Source of the DNA: Candidatus Omnitrophica bacterium ADurb.Bin314
GTDB lineage: Bacteria > Omnitrophota > Omnitrophia > Omnitrophales > Aquincolibacteriaceae
Direction of reading: 5' to 3'
Length of the DNA: 32,344 nt
NCBI GenBank assembly: GCA_002068945.1
Contig: MWBI01000168.1
Location: 1 to 32,344, forward strand
Position numbers and translations under genes: made by a program. Position 1 is the stretch's first letter, and the number at the start of each line of letters is the position of its first letter. The notes beneath the pieces are model-generated. The model saw nothing but the letters and a program-made list of their open reading frames with translations, searched no databases and was not told the origin of the DNA. This document shows, in pieces, positions 1 to 7,330 of the stretch.

Positions 1-102
1 GTCGTTACGAAGGACCGGAAATGCGCGAGCCACTACGAAGACACGGTGGCGTTCACCGAGGATGGTTTTATAAATTTAACCAGAGACGAGGCGACGGAGT
101 AA
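1..102 (+). CDS. map: Methionine aminopeptidase, C-terminal end (partial)
   Basis: The frame is open from the first base and ends at TAA 100-102, giving the last 33 residues of a protein. The segment [18 protein letters not shown] matches the C-terminal strand of type I methionine aminopeptidase (family pattern xxFEHTVxVTEDGxExLT), which carries the final metal-binding glutamate (here E of TEDG). The enzyme removes the initiator Met from nascent proteins in the cytosol. The stop codon overlaps the infA start (TAATG), so the two are translationally coupled. The order map-infA-rpmJ-rpsM is the usual one at the end of the spc operon. The rest of the gene lies outside the window. Confidence 0.85.
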   Translation, partial: VVTKDRKCASHYEDTVAFTEDGFINLTRDEATE

Positions 103-320
103 TGCCGAAAGAAGATGCGATCGAAGTGGAAGGGACGGTGGTCGAGCCCCTTCCGAATGCGATGTTCCGGGTTCAGCTTGAGAACGGACACCGGGTGCTT
201 GCGCATATTTCGGGAAAGATGAGGATGCACTACATCCGCATCCTTCCGGGGGATAAAGTCAAGGTCGAGCTGTCGCCTTACGACCTGACCCGGGGCAGGA
301 TCACTTTCAGAGTCAAATAA
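102..320 (+). CDS. infA: Translation initiation factor IF-1
   Basis: This 72-residue single OB-fold protein begins [20 protein letters not shown] and ends [12 protein letters not shown], both typical of IF-1. It binds the 30S A site during initiation and helps IF-2 and IF-3 select the initiator tRNA. The ATG at 102 is chosen because it gives the exact family N-terminus and because its A is the last base of the upstream map stop codon. An in-frame ATG at 21 would add 27 residues that instead belong to the map reading frame. A GAGG at 88-91 is a plausible ribosome-binding site inside the end of map. Confidence 0.95.
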   Translation: MPKEDAIEVEGTVVEPLPNAMFRVQLENGHRVLAHISGKMRMHYIRILPGDKVKVELSPYDLTRGRITFRVK

Positions 321-335
321 GAACGGAGCGATGCC

Positions 336-449
336 ATGAAGGTCAGGAGTTCAGTCAAGAGAATCTGTGAAAATTGCAAAATCGTACGCCGCAAAGGCTA
401 CGTCTATGTGATCTGTTCCAACCCGAAACACAAACAACGCCAGGGTTGA
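336..449 (+). CDS. rpmJ: 50S ribosomal protein L36
   Basis: This 37-residue protein begins [20 protein letters not shown]. It contains the zinc-ribbon ligands C11, C14, C27 and H32 in the usual C-x2-C-x12-C-x4-H spacing, so it is the zinc-binding (C+) form of L36. L36 is a small late-assembling protein of the large subunit near the peptidyl-transferase region of 23S rRNA. It sits 15 bases after infA, preceded by a weak GGAGCG-type ribosome-binding site, and is followed by rpsM, as is standard in bacteria. Confidence 0.95.
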   Translation: MKVRSSVKRICENCKIVRRKGYVYVICSNPKHKQRQG

Positions 450-474
450 AGAACCAGGAAAGGAACTAAAAGTT

Positions 475-858
475 ATGCCGCGTATTCTGGGTGTTGATAT
501 TCCGAGAGAAAAAAAGATCGAGGTGGCCCTCACGTACCTGTACGGGATCGGCCGTACCCTCGCGAGGCAGGTGCTGGACGAAGCCGGCGTGGATTGGAAC
601 AAACGCGCCAAGGACCTGACCGAGGCCGATGTGTCGACGATCACCGGTATCATTCAGAAGACCTGCCGGGTCGAGGGTGATCTGCGCCGCGAAGTGCAGC
701 AGAACATCAAACGTTTGATGGATATCCGCTGTTACCGGGGTGTCCGTCACGTTAAGGGCCTGCCGGTCCGGGGGCAGCGGACGCATACGAACGCCCGTAC
801 CCGCAAGGGCAAACGCAAGACCGTCGGCGGACTCAGCAAGAAGGCGCCGGCTCCGTAA
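475..858 (+). CDS. rpsM: 30S ribosomal protein S13
   Basis: The 127-residue product starts [20 protein letters not shown], the family N-terminus. It contains the helix-two-turn-helix core and the basic C-terminal tail [18 protein letters not shown] that reaches towards the decoding site and P-site tRNA. S13 lies in the 30S head and contacts the large subunit through bridge B1. The ribosome-binding site is AGGAAAGGA at 456-464, ten bases before the ATG. It is the first of the four genes rpsM-rpsK-rpsD-rpoA of the alpha operon. The length is normal. Confidence 0.97.
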   Translation: MPRILGVDIPREKKIEVALTYLYGIGRTLARQVLDEAGVDWNKRAKDLTEADVSTITGIIQKTCRVEGDLRREVQQNIKRLMDIRCYRGVRHVKGLPVRGQRTHTNARTRKGKRKTVGGLSKKAPAP

Positions 859-903
859 TAAAGAAATGTCCGAAGCACTTGTAAAAGAAAAGGTATAACG
901 ATT

Positions 904-1275
904 ATGGCAAAGAAAAAGAAGATCAAGCACCTGGCCCGTGGCGTCGTCCGCATCGCGGCCAGTTTCAACAACACGATCATCACGATCACGGACACCACGG
1001 GCAACGCCCTGGTCTGGGAATCCTCCGGCTCCGCCGGGTTCAAGGGGTCCAAGAAATCCACCCCCTTCGCGGCGCAAATCGCGTCCGAGAAGGCGGCAAA
1101 GAAGGCGATGGAGTACGGCATGAAGGAAGTCGAGGTCTACATCAAGGGCCCCGGCGCCGGCCGTGAATCCGCGATCCGCGCGTTGCAGGCGGCGGGTCTT
1201 CACGTGACCGCGATCCACGATATCACGCCGGTGCCGCATAACGGCTGCCGTCCGCCGAAAAAGAGGAGGGTCTGA
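904..1275 (+). CDS. rpsK: 30S ribosomal protein S11
   Basis: The 123-residue product contains the S11 core pattern [18 protein letters not shown] and the signature region [20 protein letters not shown]. It ends in the basic motif [15 protein letters not shown], which contacts 16S rRNA on the platform. S11 helps form the mRNA exit region with S7 and S18. The lysine-rich start [10 protein letters not shown] is common. It lies 45 bases after rpsM; an AAAAGG stretch about ten bases upstream can serve as the ribosome-binding site. Confidence 0.97.
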   Translation: MAKKKKIKHLARGVVRIAASFNNTIITITDTTGNALVWESSGSAGFKGSKKSTPFAAQIASEKAAKKAMEYGMKEVEVYIKGPGAGRESAIRALQAAGLHVTAIHDITPVPHNGCRPPKKRRV

Positions 1276-1278
1276 TCC

Positions 1279-1902
1279 ATGGGAAGGTACCGCGGTCCCG
1301 TCATTAAACTTCACCGCCGCGAGGGCGTCAACCTCGGTCTCAAAGGCCGCCGCGCGACGGACGAAAAGCACGACAAGCGGCTCACGAACCCTCCCGGGCA
1401 GCACGGCGCCCAGCGCAAGAAGCTTTCGGACTACGGCGTCCAGATGCGTGAAAAGCAGAAGATGAAGAGAATCTACGGGCTCGGCGAACGCCAGTTCCGT
1501 GTGGTTTTCCACCGGGCGTCGCAGAAGAAGGGTGTCACGGGCGAAAACCTCATCCAGTCGCTCGAGCGCCGTCTTGATAATGTCGTCTATCGCCTCTTGT
1601 TCAGCACCTCCCGCCGCGAAGCGCGTCAAATGGTGGGGCATGGTCTGATTACGGTGAATGGCCGGAAGGTGGATATCCCTTCCTATGAGGTGAAGGCGGG
1701 TGACAAGATCGCTGCCTGCGCCAAGGAAGCGACCCGGAAGCGCGTCCAGGCGAGCCTCGAGAAGTGGAAGGATCTCAGCGTTCCGGAATGGCTCAGTCTC
1801 GACAGGACGAAGGGTGTTGGCGAAGTCCTGAGGCTCCCGACCAAGGCCGACACGAGTCTACCGGTCGAAGAGTCGCTCATCGTCGAGTTGTACTCGAAAT
1901 AA
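1279..1902 (+). CDS. rpsD: 30S ribosomal protein S4
   Basis: This 207-residue protein begins MGRYRGPVIKLHRREGVNLG, as in S4. It contains the S4 RNA-binding domain around residues 95-160 (RLDNVVYRLLFSTSRREARQ, then GLITVNGRKVDIPSYEVKAGD). S4 nucleates 16S rRNA folding and, in many bacteria, represses its own operon. The N-terminal region lacks the four cysteines of zinc-binding S4, so this is the zinc-free form, unlike the L36 encoded nearby. It follows rpsK by three bases. Confidence 0.97.
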   Translation: MGRYRGPVIKLHRREGVNLGLKGRRATDEKHDKRLTNPPGQHGAQRKKLSDYGVQMREKQKMKRIYGLGERQFRVVFHRASQKKGVTGENLIQSLERRLDNVVYRLLFSTSRREARQMVGHGLITVNGRKVDIPSYEVKAGDKIAACAKEATRKRVQASLEKWKDLSVPEWLSLDRTKGVGEVLRLPTKADTSLPVEESLIVELYSK

Positions 1903-1941
1903 CACAGAAATTATCTTTTTCCGCACAAGGAGGAAACTATC

Positions 1942-2961
1942 ATGGGTATACGCTGGAAGACATTTGAAATGCCGAAGCGTCTGGAGGCGGACAAGAACAC
2001 CCTGACCGCCACGTACGCCAAATTCACGGCCGAGCCTTTTGAGCGCGGCTATGGAACGACGATCGGGAATGCCCTTCGCCGGGTGCTGATCTCCTCGATC
2101 GAAGGCGCCGCGGTCACGAATATCAAGATTGACGGAATGCTTCACGAGTTCGCGACGCTCGACGGGGTTGTCGAGGACGGCGCCCAGATCGTGTTGAACG
2201 TCAAGAATCTCGTGCTCCGCTATCACGGCAAGGGTCCGAAGAAGATCTATATCGACGTCAAGAAGGAAGGTCCGGTAAAGGGGTCCGACATCCAGGCCGA
2301 CGAAACGGTTGAGATCGTCAATCCGGACACCGTGATCTGCACGCTTTCCAAAGCGGTTCAGTTCAAAATGGAGATGGAGATCGGCCGTGGCCGCGGTTAT
2401 GTGCCCGCCGAGAAGAACAAGCAGGAAGTCGCGACGATCGGTGTTGTGAACGTCGATTCGATCTTCTCGCCGGTGACGAAAGTGAATTTTACGGTGGAAG
2501 ACACCCGCGTCGGCCAGACGACCGACTATGACCGTCTGATCCTCGAGGTCTGGACGAACGGGGCGATGGGACCGGAAGAGGCCCTCCTCTACGCGTCGAA
2601 CATCCTCCAGCGTCACCTCGACATCTTCGTCAATTACGGCGAACTGCCGGAAGAAGAAGAGGAAGAGGAAGAGACCGATCACGGTTTCATGGAAATGGTC
2701 AACAAGCCGATCAGCGAACTGGAACTGTCGGTTCGCAGCGCGAACTGCCTCGAGGCGGCCAGCATCAAGACGATCGGTGACCTTGTGCAGAAAAGCGAAG
2801 CCCAGATGCTCAAGTACAAGAATTTCGGGAAGAAGTCCCTCAACGAGATCAATCAGATCCTCGCGTCAATGGGCCTTCAGCTCGGCATGAACCTAGACGA
2901 AAAGCTCGGGAAAAAACCGGCGGCGGCTGAGGCCGATGCGTCGGCCCCGGCGGCGTCTTAA
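1942..2961 (+). CDS. rpoA: RNA polymerase alpha subunit
   Basis: The 339-residue product has the N-terminal dimerisation domain ([19 protein letters not shown] near residues 34-52). After a linker comes the C-terminal domain ([20 protein letters not shown], then [15 protein letters not shown]), which binds UP elements and activators. The linker carries an unbroken run of eight glutamates, longer than usual, and the protein ends in an alanine-rich tail. Alpha starts assembly of RNA polymerase. A strong AAGGAGG ribosome-binding site at 1927-1933 fixes the start at 1942. Confidence 0.97.
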   Translation: MGIRWKTFEMPKRLEADKNTLTATYAKFTAEPFERGYGTTIGNALRRVLISSIEGAAVTNIKIDGMLHEFATLDGVVEDGAQIVLNVKNLVLRYHGKGPKKIYIDVKKEGPVKGSDIQADETVEIVNPDTVICTLSKAVQFKMEMEIGRGRGYVPAEKNKQEVATIGVVNVDSIFSPVTKVNFTVEDTRVGQTTDYDRLILEVWTNGAMGPEEALLYASNILQRHLDIFVNYGELPEEEEEEEETDHGFMEMVNKPISELELSVRSANCLEAASIKTIGDLVQKSEAQMLKYKNFGKKSLNEINQILASMGLQLGMNLDEKLGKKPAAAEADASAPAAS

Positions 2962-2982
2962 GACGGAAGGTAGAGGCAATTT

Positions 2983-3537
2983 ATGCGTCACCGCAGGCTA
3001 CGCAGGAAATTAAACGTTGTAAGCGCCCACCGCAAGGCTTTGCTCCGTAACCTCGTGAGGGCTCTTGTGATCAAAAAACGGATCGAGACGACCCACGCGA
3101 AGGCCAAGGAAGCAAGCGCGTTCGCGGACAAGCTTGTCACCATCGCCAAGCGGGACACGCTCCACGCGCGTCGGCTCCTGATCGCGAAGCTGGGAGACGC
3201 GGACGTCGCGAGGCTCCTCCAGAAAGTGATCGCTCCGCAATTCAAGGGCCGCCAGGGCGGCTATACCCGCGTGCTTCGGACCAGCAAACAGCGGATCGGC
3301 GATGCCGCACAGGTGTCGATTCTCGAATGGACGGCGGTTTTCGAAGCCCCGGCCCGGAAGGCGAAGAAAAAGAAACCTTCCGAGAAGGTCGCGGAAAAAC
3401 CGGCCGCCAGGGAAACAGGCAAGGCTGAGCCGAAAAAAGAAGCGGCCGAAAAACAGGAGGCCCGGAGGGAAGCCGAGAAAAAAGGCGGCTTCTTGAAAGG
3501 TCTTCGGAGCTTCTTCAAGGGCGACGGAACGAAATAA
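2983..3537 (+). CDS. rplQ: 50S ribosomal protein L17 with a long basic C-terminal extension
   Basis: Residues 1 to about 122 are a normal L17 (MRHRRLRRKLNVVSAHRKAL, then LVTIAKRDTLHARRLL, then GGYTRVLRTSKQRIGDAA). L17 lies near the polypeptide exit tunnel of the large subunit. Residues from about 123 to 184 form an extra tail of Lys, Glu and Ala repeats, ending in a possible amphipathic helix GGFLKGLRSFFKGD. The usual bacterial length is about 115-130 residues, so the tail adds about 60. The gene ends the alpha operon and is followed by a terminator. Confidence 0.95.
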   Translation: MRHRRLRRKLNVVSAHRKALLRNLVRALVIKKRIETTHAKAKEASAFADKLVTIAKRDTLHARRLLIAKLGDADVARLLQKVIAPQFKGRQGGYTRVLRTSKQRIGDAAQVSILEWTAVFEAPARKAKKKKPSEKVAEKPAARETGKAEPKKEAAEKQEARREAEKKGGFLKGLRSFFKGDGTK

Positions 3538-3574
3538 AAGCGATTCCTTAACCTGGGGAATCTCTCGATCATTC

Positions 3575-3612
3575 AAAAAAAGGGGCCGTTCTGCCGAACG
3601 GTCCCTTTTTTT
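3575..3612 (+). terminator. Intrinsic terminator after rplQ
   Basis: A GC-rich stem pairs GGGGCCGTTC (3582-3591) with GAACGGTCCC (3596-3605) around the loop TGCC, with one G-T wobble. It is flanked by seven A on the left and seven T on the right, so it can work in both directions. It closes the ribosomal operon. The next start codon is only 17 bases beyond the T-run. Confidence 0.9.
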
Positions 3613-3629
3613 AACTGGACGGAGATGCC

Positions 3630-4811
3630 ATGGATCTCTCTCAAAAAGTGCTAGCTGTGAAACCCTCCGCCACACTCGCGATCGCGGCCAAGGCCAGGGA
3701 AATGAAGGCCCGGGGCATCGATGTGATTTCCCTTTCGGCCGGCGAACCCGATTTTGACACGCCCGGGTTCATCAAAGAGGCGGCGATCGACGCTCTCAGA
3801 AAGGGACAGACCAAATACACGCCCGTCGCGGGGACGCTCGAACTTCGCGAGGCGATCTGCCGGAAGCTCAAACGAGACCAGGGCCTCGATTTTACGCCTG
3901 ACCGGATCGTTGTCGGGACCGGCGCGAAACACGCGATTTTTAACGTGCTTTTTGCCCTGCTCAATCCCGGCGATGAAGTCCTGATCCCGTCCCCTTACTG
4001 GCTGAGCTATCCCGAAATGGTGACCGTGCTCGGCGGTACCAATGTGTTTCTTCCCACTTCCGAAGCGACGGATCTCAAGATCACGCCCGCGATGCTTGAG
4101 AAGGCGATCACCCCGAAGTCCAGGGTGCTGATCCTGAACTCGCCGTCGAACCCGACCGGCAGGGTCTACTCGAAAGAGGAATTGCTCGCGCTGGCCGCGG
4201 TTCTGAAGAAACATCCGCAGGTTCTGGTCTTGAGCGATGAGATTTACGAGAAGCTGGTTTTCGACGGACAAAAGCACTGGTCGATCGCCCAACTCGATCC
4301 CGAGGTCGCGAAACGGACGATTATCGTGAACGGTCACAGCAAGGCGTACGCGATGACGGGGTGGCGGCTTGGCTACGCCGCGTGTCCGGACAAGACGCTC
4401 GCGAAAGCCGTCGAGAGCATCCAGAGCCATTCAACCTCGAATCCCGTGTCTTTCGCGCAGGCGGGGGGAGCCGTGGCCCTGGACAAGGGCGACGAGGAGG
4501 CCGGGAAAATGAAAGCGGTTTTTGAAAAACGTCGCGATCTTTTCCTCGATCTCCTCTCGAAGATCGATTGCTTCAAAGCCACGAAGCCGGGAGGCGCTTT
4601 TTATATTTTCGTGAACATCAAAAAGACAGGCCTTTCCGCTTTTGAAGTGGCCCGGCGTCTTCTCGACGAAGCGCATGTCGCCGTTGTCCCGGGGGAACCG
4701 TTCGGAAGCCCGGAGCATATCCGGTTGAGCTGTGCCTGTTCCGAAAAAGACATCCGGACCGCGGTCGACCGCATGGCCGCCTGGGTCAGGAAGCCCGGCG
4801 CTCCGGCGTAA
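3630..4811 (+). CDS. aspB: Class I PLP-dependent aminotransferase, aspartate aminotransferase type
   Basis: This 393-residue fold-type I aminotransferase probably transfers the amino group between aspartate and 2-oxoglutarate in the cytosol. Visible active-site residues are N174 (SPSNPTG), D203 and Y206 (LSDEIYEKL), the PLP lysine K238 (NGHSKAYAMTGWRLGY) and the substrate-carboxylate arginine R365 (EHIRLSCA). The sequence pattern fits the Bacillus/Thermus (I-beta) subgroup rather than E. coli AspC. Some members of this subgroup also use prephenate, which would fit the aromatic genes further on, but the sequence alone does not decide this. A GGACGGAG ribosome-binding site precedes the ATG. The gene starts 17 bases after the ribosomal terminator. 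Confidence 0.88.
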   Translation: MDLSQKVLAVKPSATLAIAAKAREMKARGIDVISLSAGEPDFDTPGFIKEAAIDALRKGQTKYTPVAGTLELREAICRKLKRDQGLDFTPDRIVVGTGAKHAIFNVLFALLNPGDEVLIPSPYWLSYPEMVTVLGGTNVFLPTSEATDLKITPAMLEKAITPKSRVLILNSPSNPTGRVYSKEELLALAAVLKKHPQVLVLSDEIYEKLVFDGQKHWSIAQLDPEVAKRTIIVNGHSKAYAMTGWRLGYAACPDKTLAKAVESIQSHSTSNPVSFAQAGGAVALDKGDEEAGKMKAVFEKRRDLFLDLLSKIDCFKATKPGGAFYIFVNIKKTGLSAFEVARRLLDEAHVAVVPGEPFGSPEHIRLSCACSEKDIRTAVDRMAAWVRKPGAPA

Positions 4812-4908
4812 ATCCATCCCGCCGATACAACCCCCGTGTCGCATCGGTGAGCCGGGCTATATAACCACACGAGATGTAGGGGGTTTTAAGATGCCAAGGG
4901 AGGTAAGC

Positions 4909-6132
4909 ATGTCGGGATCGGGTGATGTGACAGGAAAGACAAAAAAGAAGGCGGTGGGCGGCCGTTCGCATGCTCTGAAATTGATACCTGACACCGCGCG
5001 GACACTGGCGCTCGCGATGTCACTGATTTTTATCAGTCCCGCCGCGCTCCCGGCCGCACAAGCGCCGGCATCGTCGTCGGCGGTCCCGGAGGTGGCCACC
5101 TACACCGAACTTCTCGCCGCGATCCGGAAGGCCCGGGCGGCCTCAGAGGCGCGGGTTGAGGCCGCGGTCGAACAGGAAAAAGTCCGTGAGGTCTGGGAGA
5201 CGGGCAGGCTGATCGATGAGCATATTCTTCTTCATAAAGAACGCGCGGATTACGGGGAACAGGTCATGGCCCGGCTTGCGGGGGACCTCGAAACGAGCCG
5301 GTCGGAGCTTTACCGGATGCTTGAATTTTACCGCGCTTACCCGATTTTCGCGCATGCGCGAAAATTGAACTGGTCGGATTACCGGGACCTCCTTGGGGTT
5401 AATGACGTCAAAGCGAGGGATGTCCTGGCTGAACGGGCGGAGAACGAGAAATGGACCCGCGAGCGGCTACGGGACGAGATCAGGAAACTGAAGACAGAAA
5501 AAGAGGGAGCCGACCCGGCCCCCCGGCCCGAACGGTCCGACCTCTCGGCCCCGGAGGTCCTTAGAGCCTCGCCCGGCAAGCCCGGAACTTACCGTTATGT
5601 CAAAGCCACCGTCGGCCCTGAAGCGGGACGTAACGTGATTGACCTCGGATTTTCCAACTATTACCGGACGTCCAGGGAACTCAGCTTCCGGGACGGGGCC
5701 CTGATAGAAACGCTCTCTACGTTCAGAGAGGCTTCCTCCCCTTCGGACAAGATCCGTCTTTCGAGGCGCGCGGCGGCGGACCTTTATACCTACCGCGCCT
5801 GGATCGTGAGGGTGCTGGACGGCGACACCGTGAAGGCCGTGATCGATCTTGGTTTTGGCGTTCGCAGCACGCAAGTCCTGCGGCTCCGGGGGATCGACGC
5901 TCCAGAGCTCGTAAGCGCGGACGGGAAGAAAGCGAAAGAATTTTTAGAAAAGAAGCTGGGTCTGGCGGAGGGTGAAGGGCTAAGCGACAGGATGGTTCTG
6001 GTTCGTACCGAAAAATCCGACAAATACGATCGCTACCTTGCCGACCTTTTTTATACGGACAAGAACGGCCGGGAGATCTATCTCAATCAGGAGATTCTGG
6101 CCGCGGGCCTGGCCATCCGGATGGGGGAGTGA
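4909..6132 (+). CDS. Secreted DUF1016_N / staphylococcal-nuclease-like fusion protein
   Basis: The 407-residue product has a long basic n-region and a hydrophobic stretch (about 30-49) ending PAAQA, a likely Sec signal peptide. Residues 62-195 match DUF1016_N (VWETGRLIDEHILLHKERAD, then LNWSDYRDLLGV). Residues about 222-270 form a middle segment I do not recognise. Residues 295-405 are an SNase domain with D304/D306 (LDGDTV), R325 and E333 (RLRGIDAPE) and R375 (DKYDRY), equivalent to the catalytic and calcium-binding residues of staphylococcal nuclease. It should therefore be an active, exported, calcium-dependent nuclease. The start at 4909 is preferred because AAGGGAGG lies five bases upstream. 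DUF1016_N is normally paired with a PDDEXK nuclease domain, so the SNase pairing is unusual. Confidence 0.85.
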   Translation: MSGSGDVTGKTKKKAVGGRSHALKLIPDTARTLALAMSLIFISPAALPAAQAPASSSAVPEVATYTELLAAIRKARAASEARVEAAVEQEKVREVWETGRLIDEHILLHKERADYGEQVMARLAGDLETSRSELYRMLEFYRAYPIFAHARKLNWSDYRDLLGVNDVKARDVLAERAENEKWTRERLRDEIRKLKTEKEGADPAPRPERSDLSAPEVLRASPGKPGTYRYVKATVGPEAGRNVIDLGFSNYYRTSRELSFRDGALIETLSTFREASSPSDKIRLSRRAAADLYTYRAWIVRVLDGDTVKAVIDLGFGVRSTQVLRLRGIDAPELVSADGKKAKEFLEKKLGLAEGEGLSDRMVLVRTEKSDKYDRYLADLFYTDKNGREIYLNQEILAAGLAIRMGE

Positions 6133-6151
6133 GCGTCACTTCCGCAACCTA

Positions 6152-6170
6152 TCCAACCTCGTAGGTTGGA
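6152..6170 (+). repeat. Short palindrome, copy 1 of a pair flanking the DUF11 gene
   Basis: TCCAACCTCGTAGGTTGGA is an 8-bp perfect inverted repeat with a CGT loop, just after the nuclease stop codon. There is no T-run, so it is not a standard terminator. A similar core (CCAGCCTCGCAGGTTG) lies at 7136-7151 beyond the next gene. Confidence 0.6.
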
Positions 6171-6189
6171 ACCGGTCGGGAATCAGATG

Positions 6190-6218
6190 TTGACCGGGTT
6201 TGACCGCGGGGATAGACT
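6190..6218 (+). promoter_or_regulatory. Putative sigma70 promoter for the DUF11 protein gene
   Basis: TTGACC (6190-6195, five of six matches to the -35 consensus) and TAGACT (6213-6218, four of six) are separated by 17 bases. Transcription from here would give a leader of about 90 bases before the ATG at 6318. A second TTTGACC at 6199-6205 overlaps the spacer. Confidence 0.5.
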
Positions 6219-6219
6219 A

Positions 6220-6288
6220 AAAACGGTTTCGCGGCAAGGTTCCCCGAGCCGCGGATCCCCTCAACAACCAGAGCCGGGAAGCCGTTTT
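6220..6288 (+). other. Potentially structured 5' leader
   Basis: AAAACGG (6220-6226) can pair with CCGTTTT (6282-6288), enclosing a second stem CGCGGC/GCCGCG (6230-6235 with 6248-6253). I do not recognise a known riboswitch class. The structure lies between the predicted promoter and the DUF11 gene, with the ribosome-binding site free downstream. Confidence 0.3.
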
Positions 6289-6317
6289 CCCTGCCAAGAC
6301 CTTCAAGGAGGCACGTC

Positions 6318-7118
6318 ATGAAATTTCCAAGGATCGTCGCAATCTCCACCGTTCTTATTTTCGCCGCGATTGCCGCCGTTTCTTTCACCCCGACGGGATT
6401 TGCGGACTGCGGTGATTGCAGGGAGCAGGGCTCCCCGCTTTACATCGAAAAAAACATGCCGCCGCAGATCGTGATCGGAAAGCCCTACGAATACATAATC
6501 CGCGTCACGAATCGCACTGACCGGCTGGTCAACGATGTTTCGGTGATCGAGACCCTGGCCGAGACGTATGTGATGAGCGCCGCGTTGCCGGAGCCTTCCA
6601 AAGTGGCGGGGCAGACGATCCAGTGGGATTTCGGGACCCTGAAGCCGAAGGAATCCCGGACGCTCACGATCCAGGGGAGCGCGAAATCGACCGGTTCCTT
6701 CAAATCATGCACAAAGGTGATCCACAGCCAGAGCCTTTGCCAGGGCCCTGAGCTGGGCATGCCGGCGATTCTTCTTGAAGTGATCGACACGGAGGACCCC
6801 GTCCAGGTCGGCGGGACGGAGAAGTTCTACGTTACCGTGACCAACCAGGGGAATGCCCCCGACGAGAACATCCTCGTGAAGATGAGTTTCGAGGAGAACT
6901 TCGATTATGTTTCTTCGGGCGGCCCCACGCAGGCAAAGGTGGAAAGTGCCAAATCCGTTGAGTTTGCTCCGCTCGCGTCTCTTGCCCCGGGCCACAAGGC
7001 GACCTGGGAAGTGACGGCGAAGGCCCTCTCGGAAGGCGATCATCGCACCTCGGTCAAGCTGACGAGTGACGCGATCCGGAGGCCGGTGGACGAGACCGAA
7101 TCCACGCACGTTTATTGA
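6318..7118 (+). CDS. Secreted DUF11-type repeat protein (OmcB-like)
   Basis: This 266-residue exported protein has a signal peptide of about 29 residues (hydrophobic core VAISTVLIFAAIAAVSF, likely cleavage after PTGFA). Two beta-sandwich repeats follow. The first is about residues 45-130 (IVIGKPYEYIIRVTNRTDRL, then IQWDFGTLKPKESRTLTI). The second is about 155-255 (VQVGGTEKFYVTVTNQGNAP, then FAPLASLAPGHKATWEVT). This pattern fits the DUF11 family, which includes the chlamydial cysteine-rich outer-membrane protein OmcB. Four cysteines lie in the mature part (C31, C34 and a pair near 135-145). A structural or adhesive envelope role is likely but unproven. AAGGAGG at 6307 fixes the start, and a terminator follows the gene. 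Confidence 0.75.
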   Translation: MKFPRIVAISTVLIFAAIAAVSFTPTGFADCGDCREQGSPLYIEKNMPPQIVIGKPYEYIIRVTNRTDRLVNDVSVIETLAETYVMSAALPEPSKVAGQTIQWDFGTLKPKESRTLTIQGSAKSTGSFKSCTKVIHSQSLCQGPELGMPAILLEVIDTEDPVQVGGTEKFYVTVTNQGNAPDENILVKMSFEENFDYVSSGGPTQAKVESAKSVEFAPLASLAPGHKATWEVTAKALSEGDHRTSVKLTSDAIRRPVDETESTHVY

Positions 7119-7126
7119 TCCGGAAT

Positions 7127-7158
7127 CCACCGTTTCCAGCCTCGCAGGTTGACGGTGG
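7127..7158 (+). repeat. Hairpin containing copy 2 of the palindromic core
   Basis: CCACCGT (7127-7133) pairs with ACGGTGG (7152-7158), and CAGCCT pairs with AGGTTG inside it around a CGC loop, with a three-base bulge. The inner part resembles the palindrome at 6152-6170, so the DUF11 gene is bracketed by two related sites. Confidence 0.5.
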
Positions 7159-7174
7159 TTAAACGGGTTCCTCG

Positions 7175-7210
7175 GCCCCTGTTCCGCTCCCGCGGAGCAG
7201 GGGCTTTTTT
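7175..7210 (+). terminator. Intrinsic terminator after the DUF11 gene
   Basis: A 13-bp stem (GCCCCTGTTCCGC at 7175-7187 with GCGGAGCAGGGGC at 7192-7204, one G-T wobble, loop TCCC) is followed directly by six T. It isolates the DUF11 gene from the next nuclease gene. Confidence 0.92.
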
Positions 7211-7316
7211 ATATGCATGGGATACCGTTCCCTCAAGGCGATCGTCCGGGTGATTTTGAGAAACCTGTAGCAAGTCGACGATAAAAGATTGGCTGTCCGC
7301 TTTGTGCGCTCCGTTT

Positions 7317-7322
7317 TATAAT
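7317..7322 (+). promoter_or_regulatory. Consensus -10 box for a probable leaderless nuclease mRNA
   Basis: TATAAT lies eight bases before the ATG at 7331, so transcription would begin at or within two bases of the start codon. No Shine-Dalgarno sequence is present in the gap. A good -35 at 16-18 bases upstream is not obvious (TGTCCG or CTGTCC), so confidence is limited. Confidence 0.45.
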
Positions 7323-7330
7323 CATTCCTT

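Noticed and set aside
866-898. Ten-codon frame between rpsM and rpsK ([10 protein letters not shown])
   Set aside because: Too short to support; no ribosome-binding site and no known small gene at this position.
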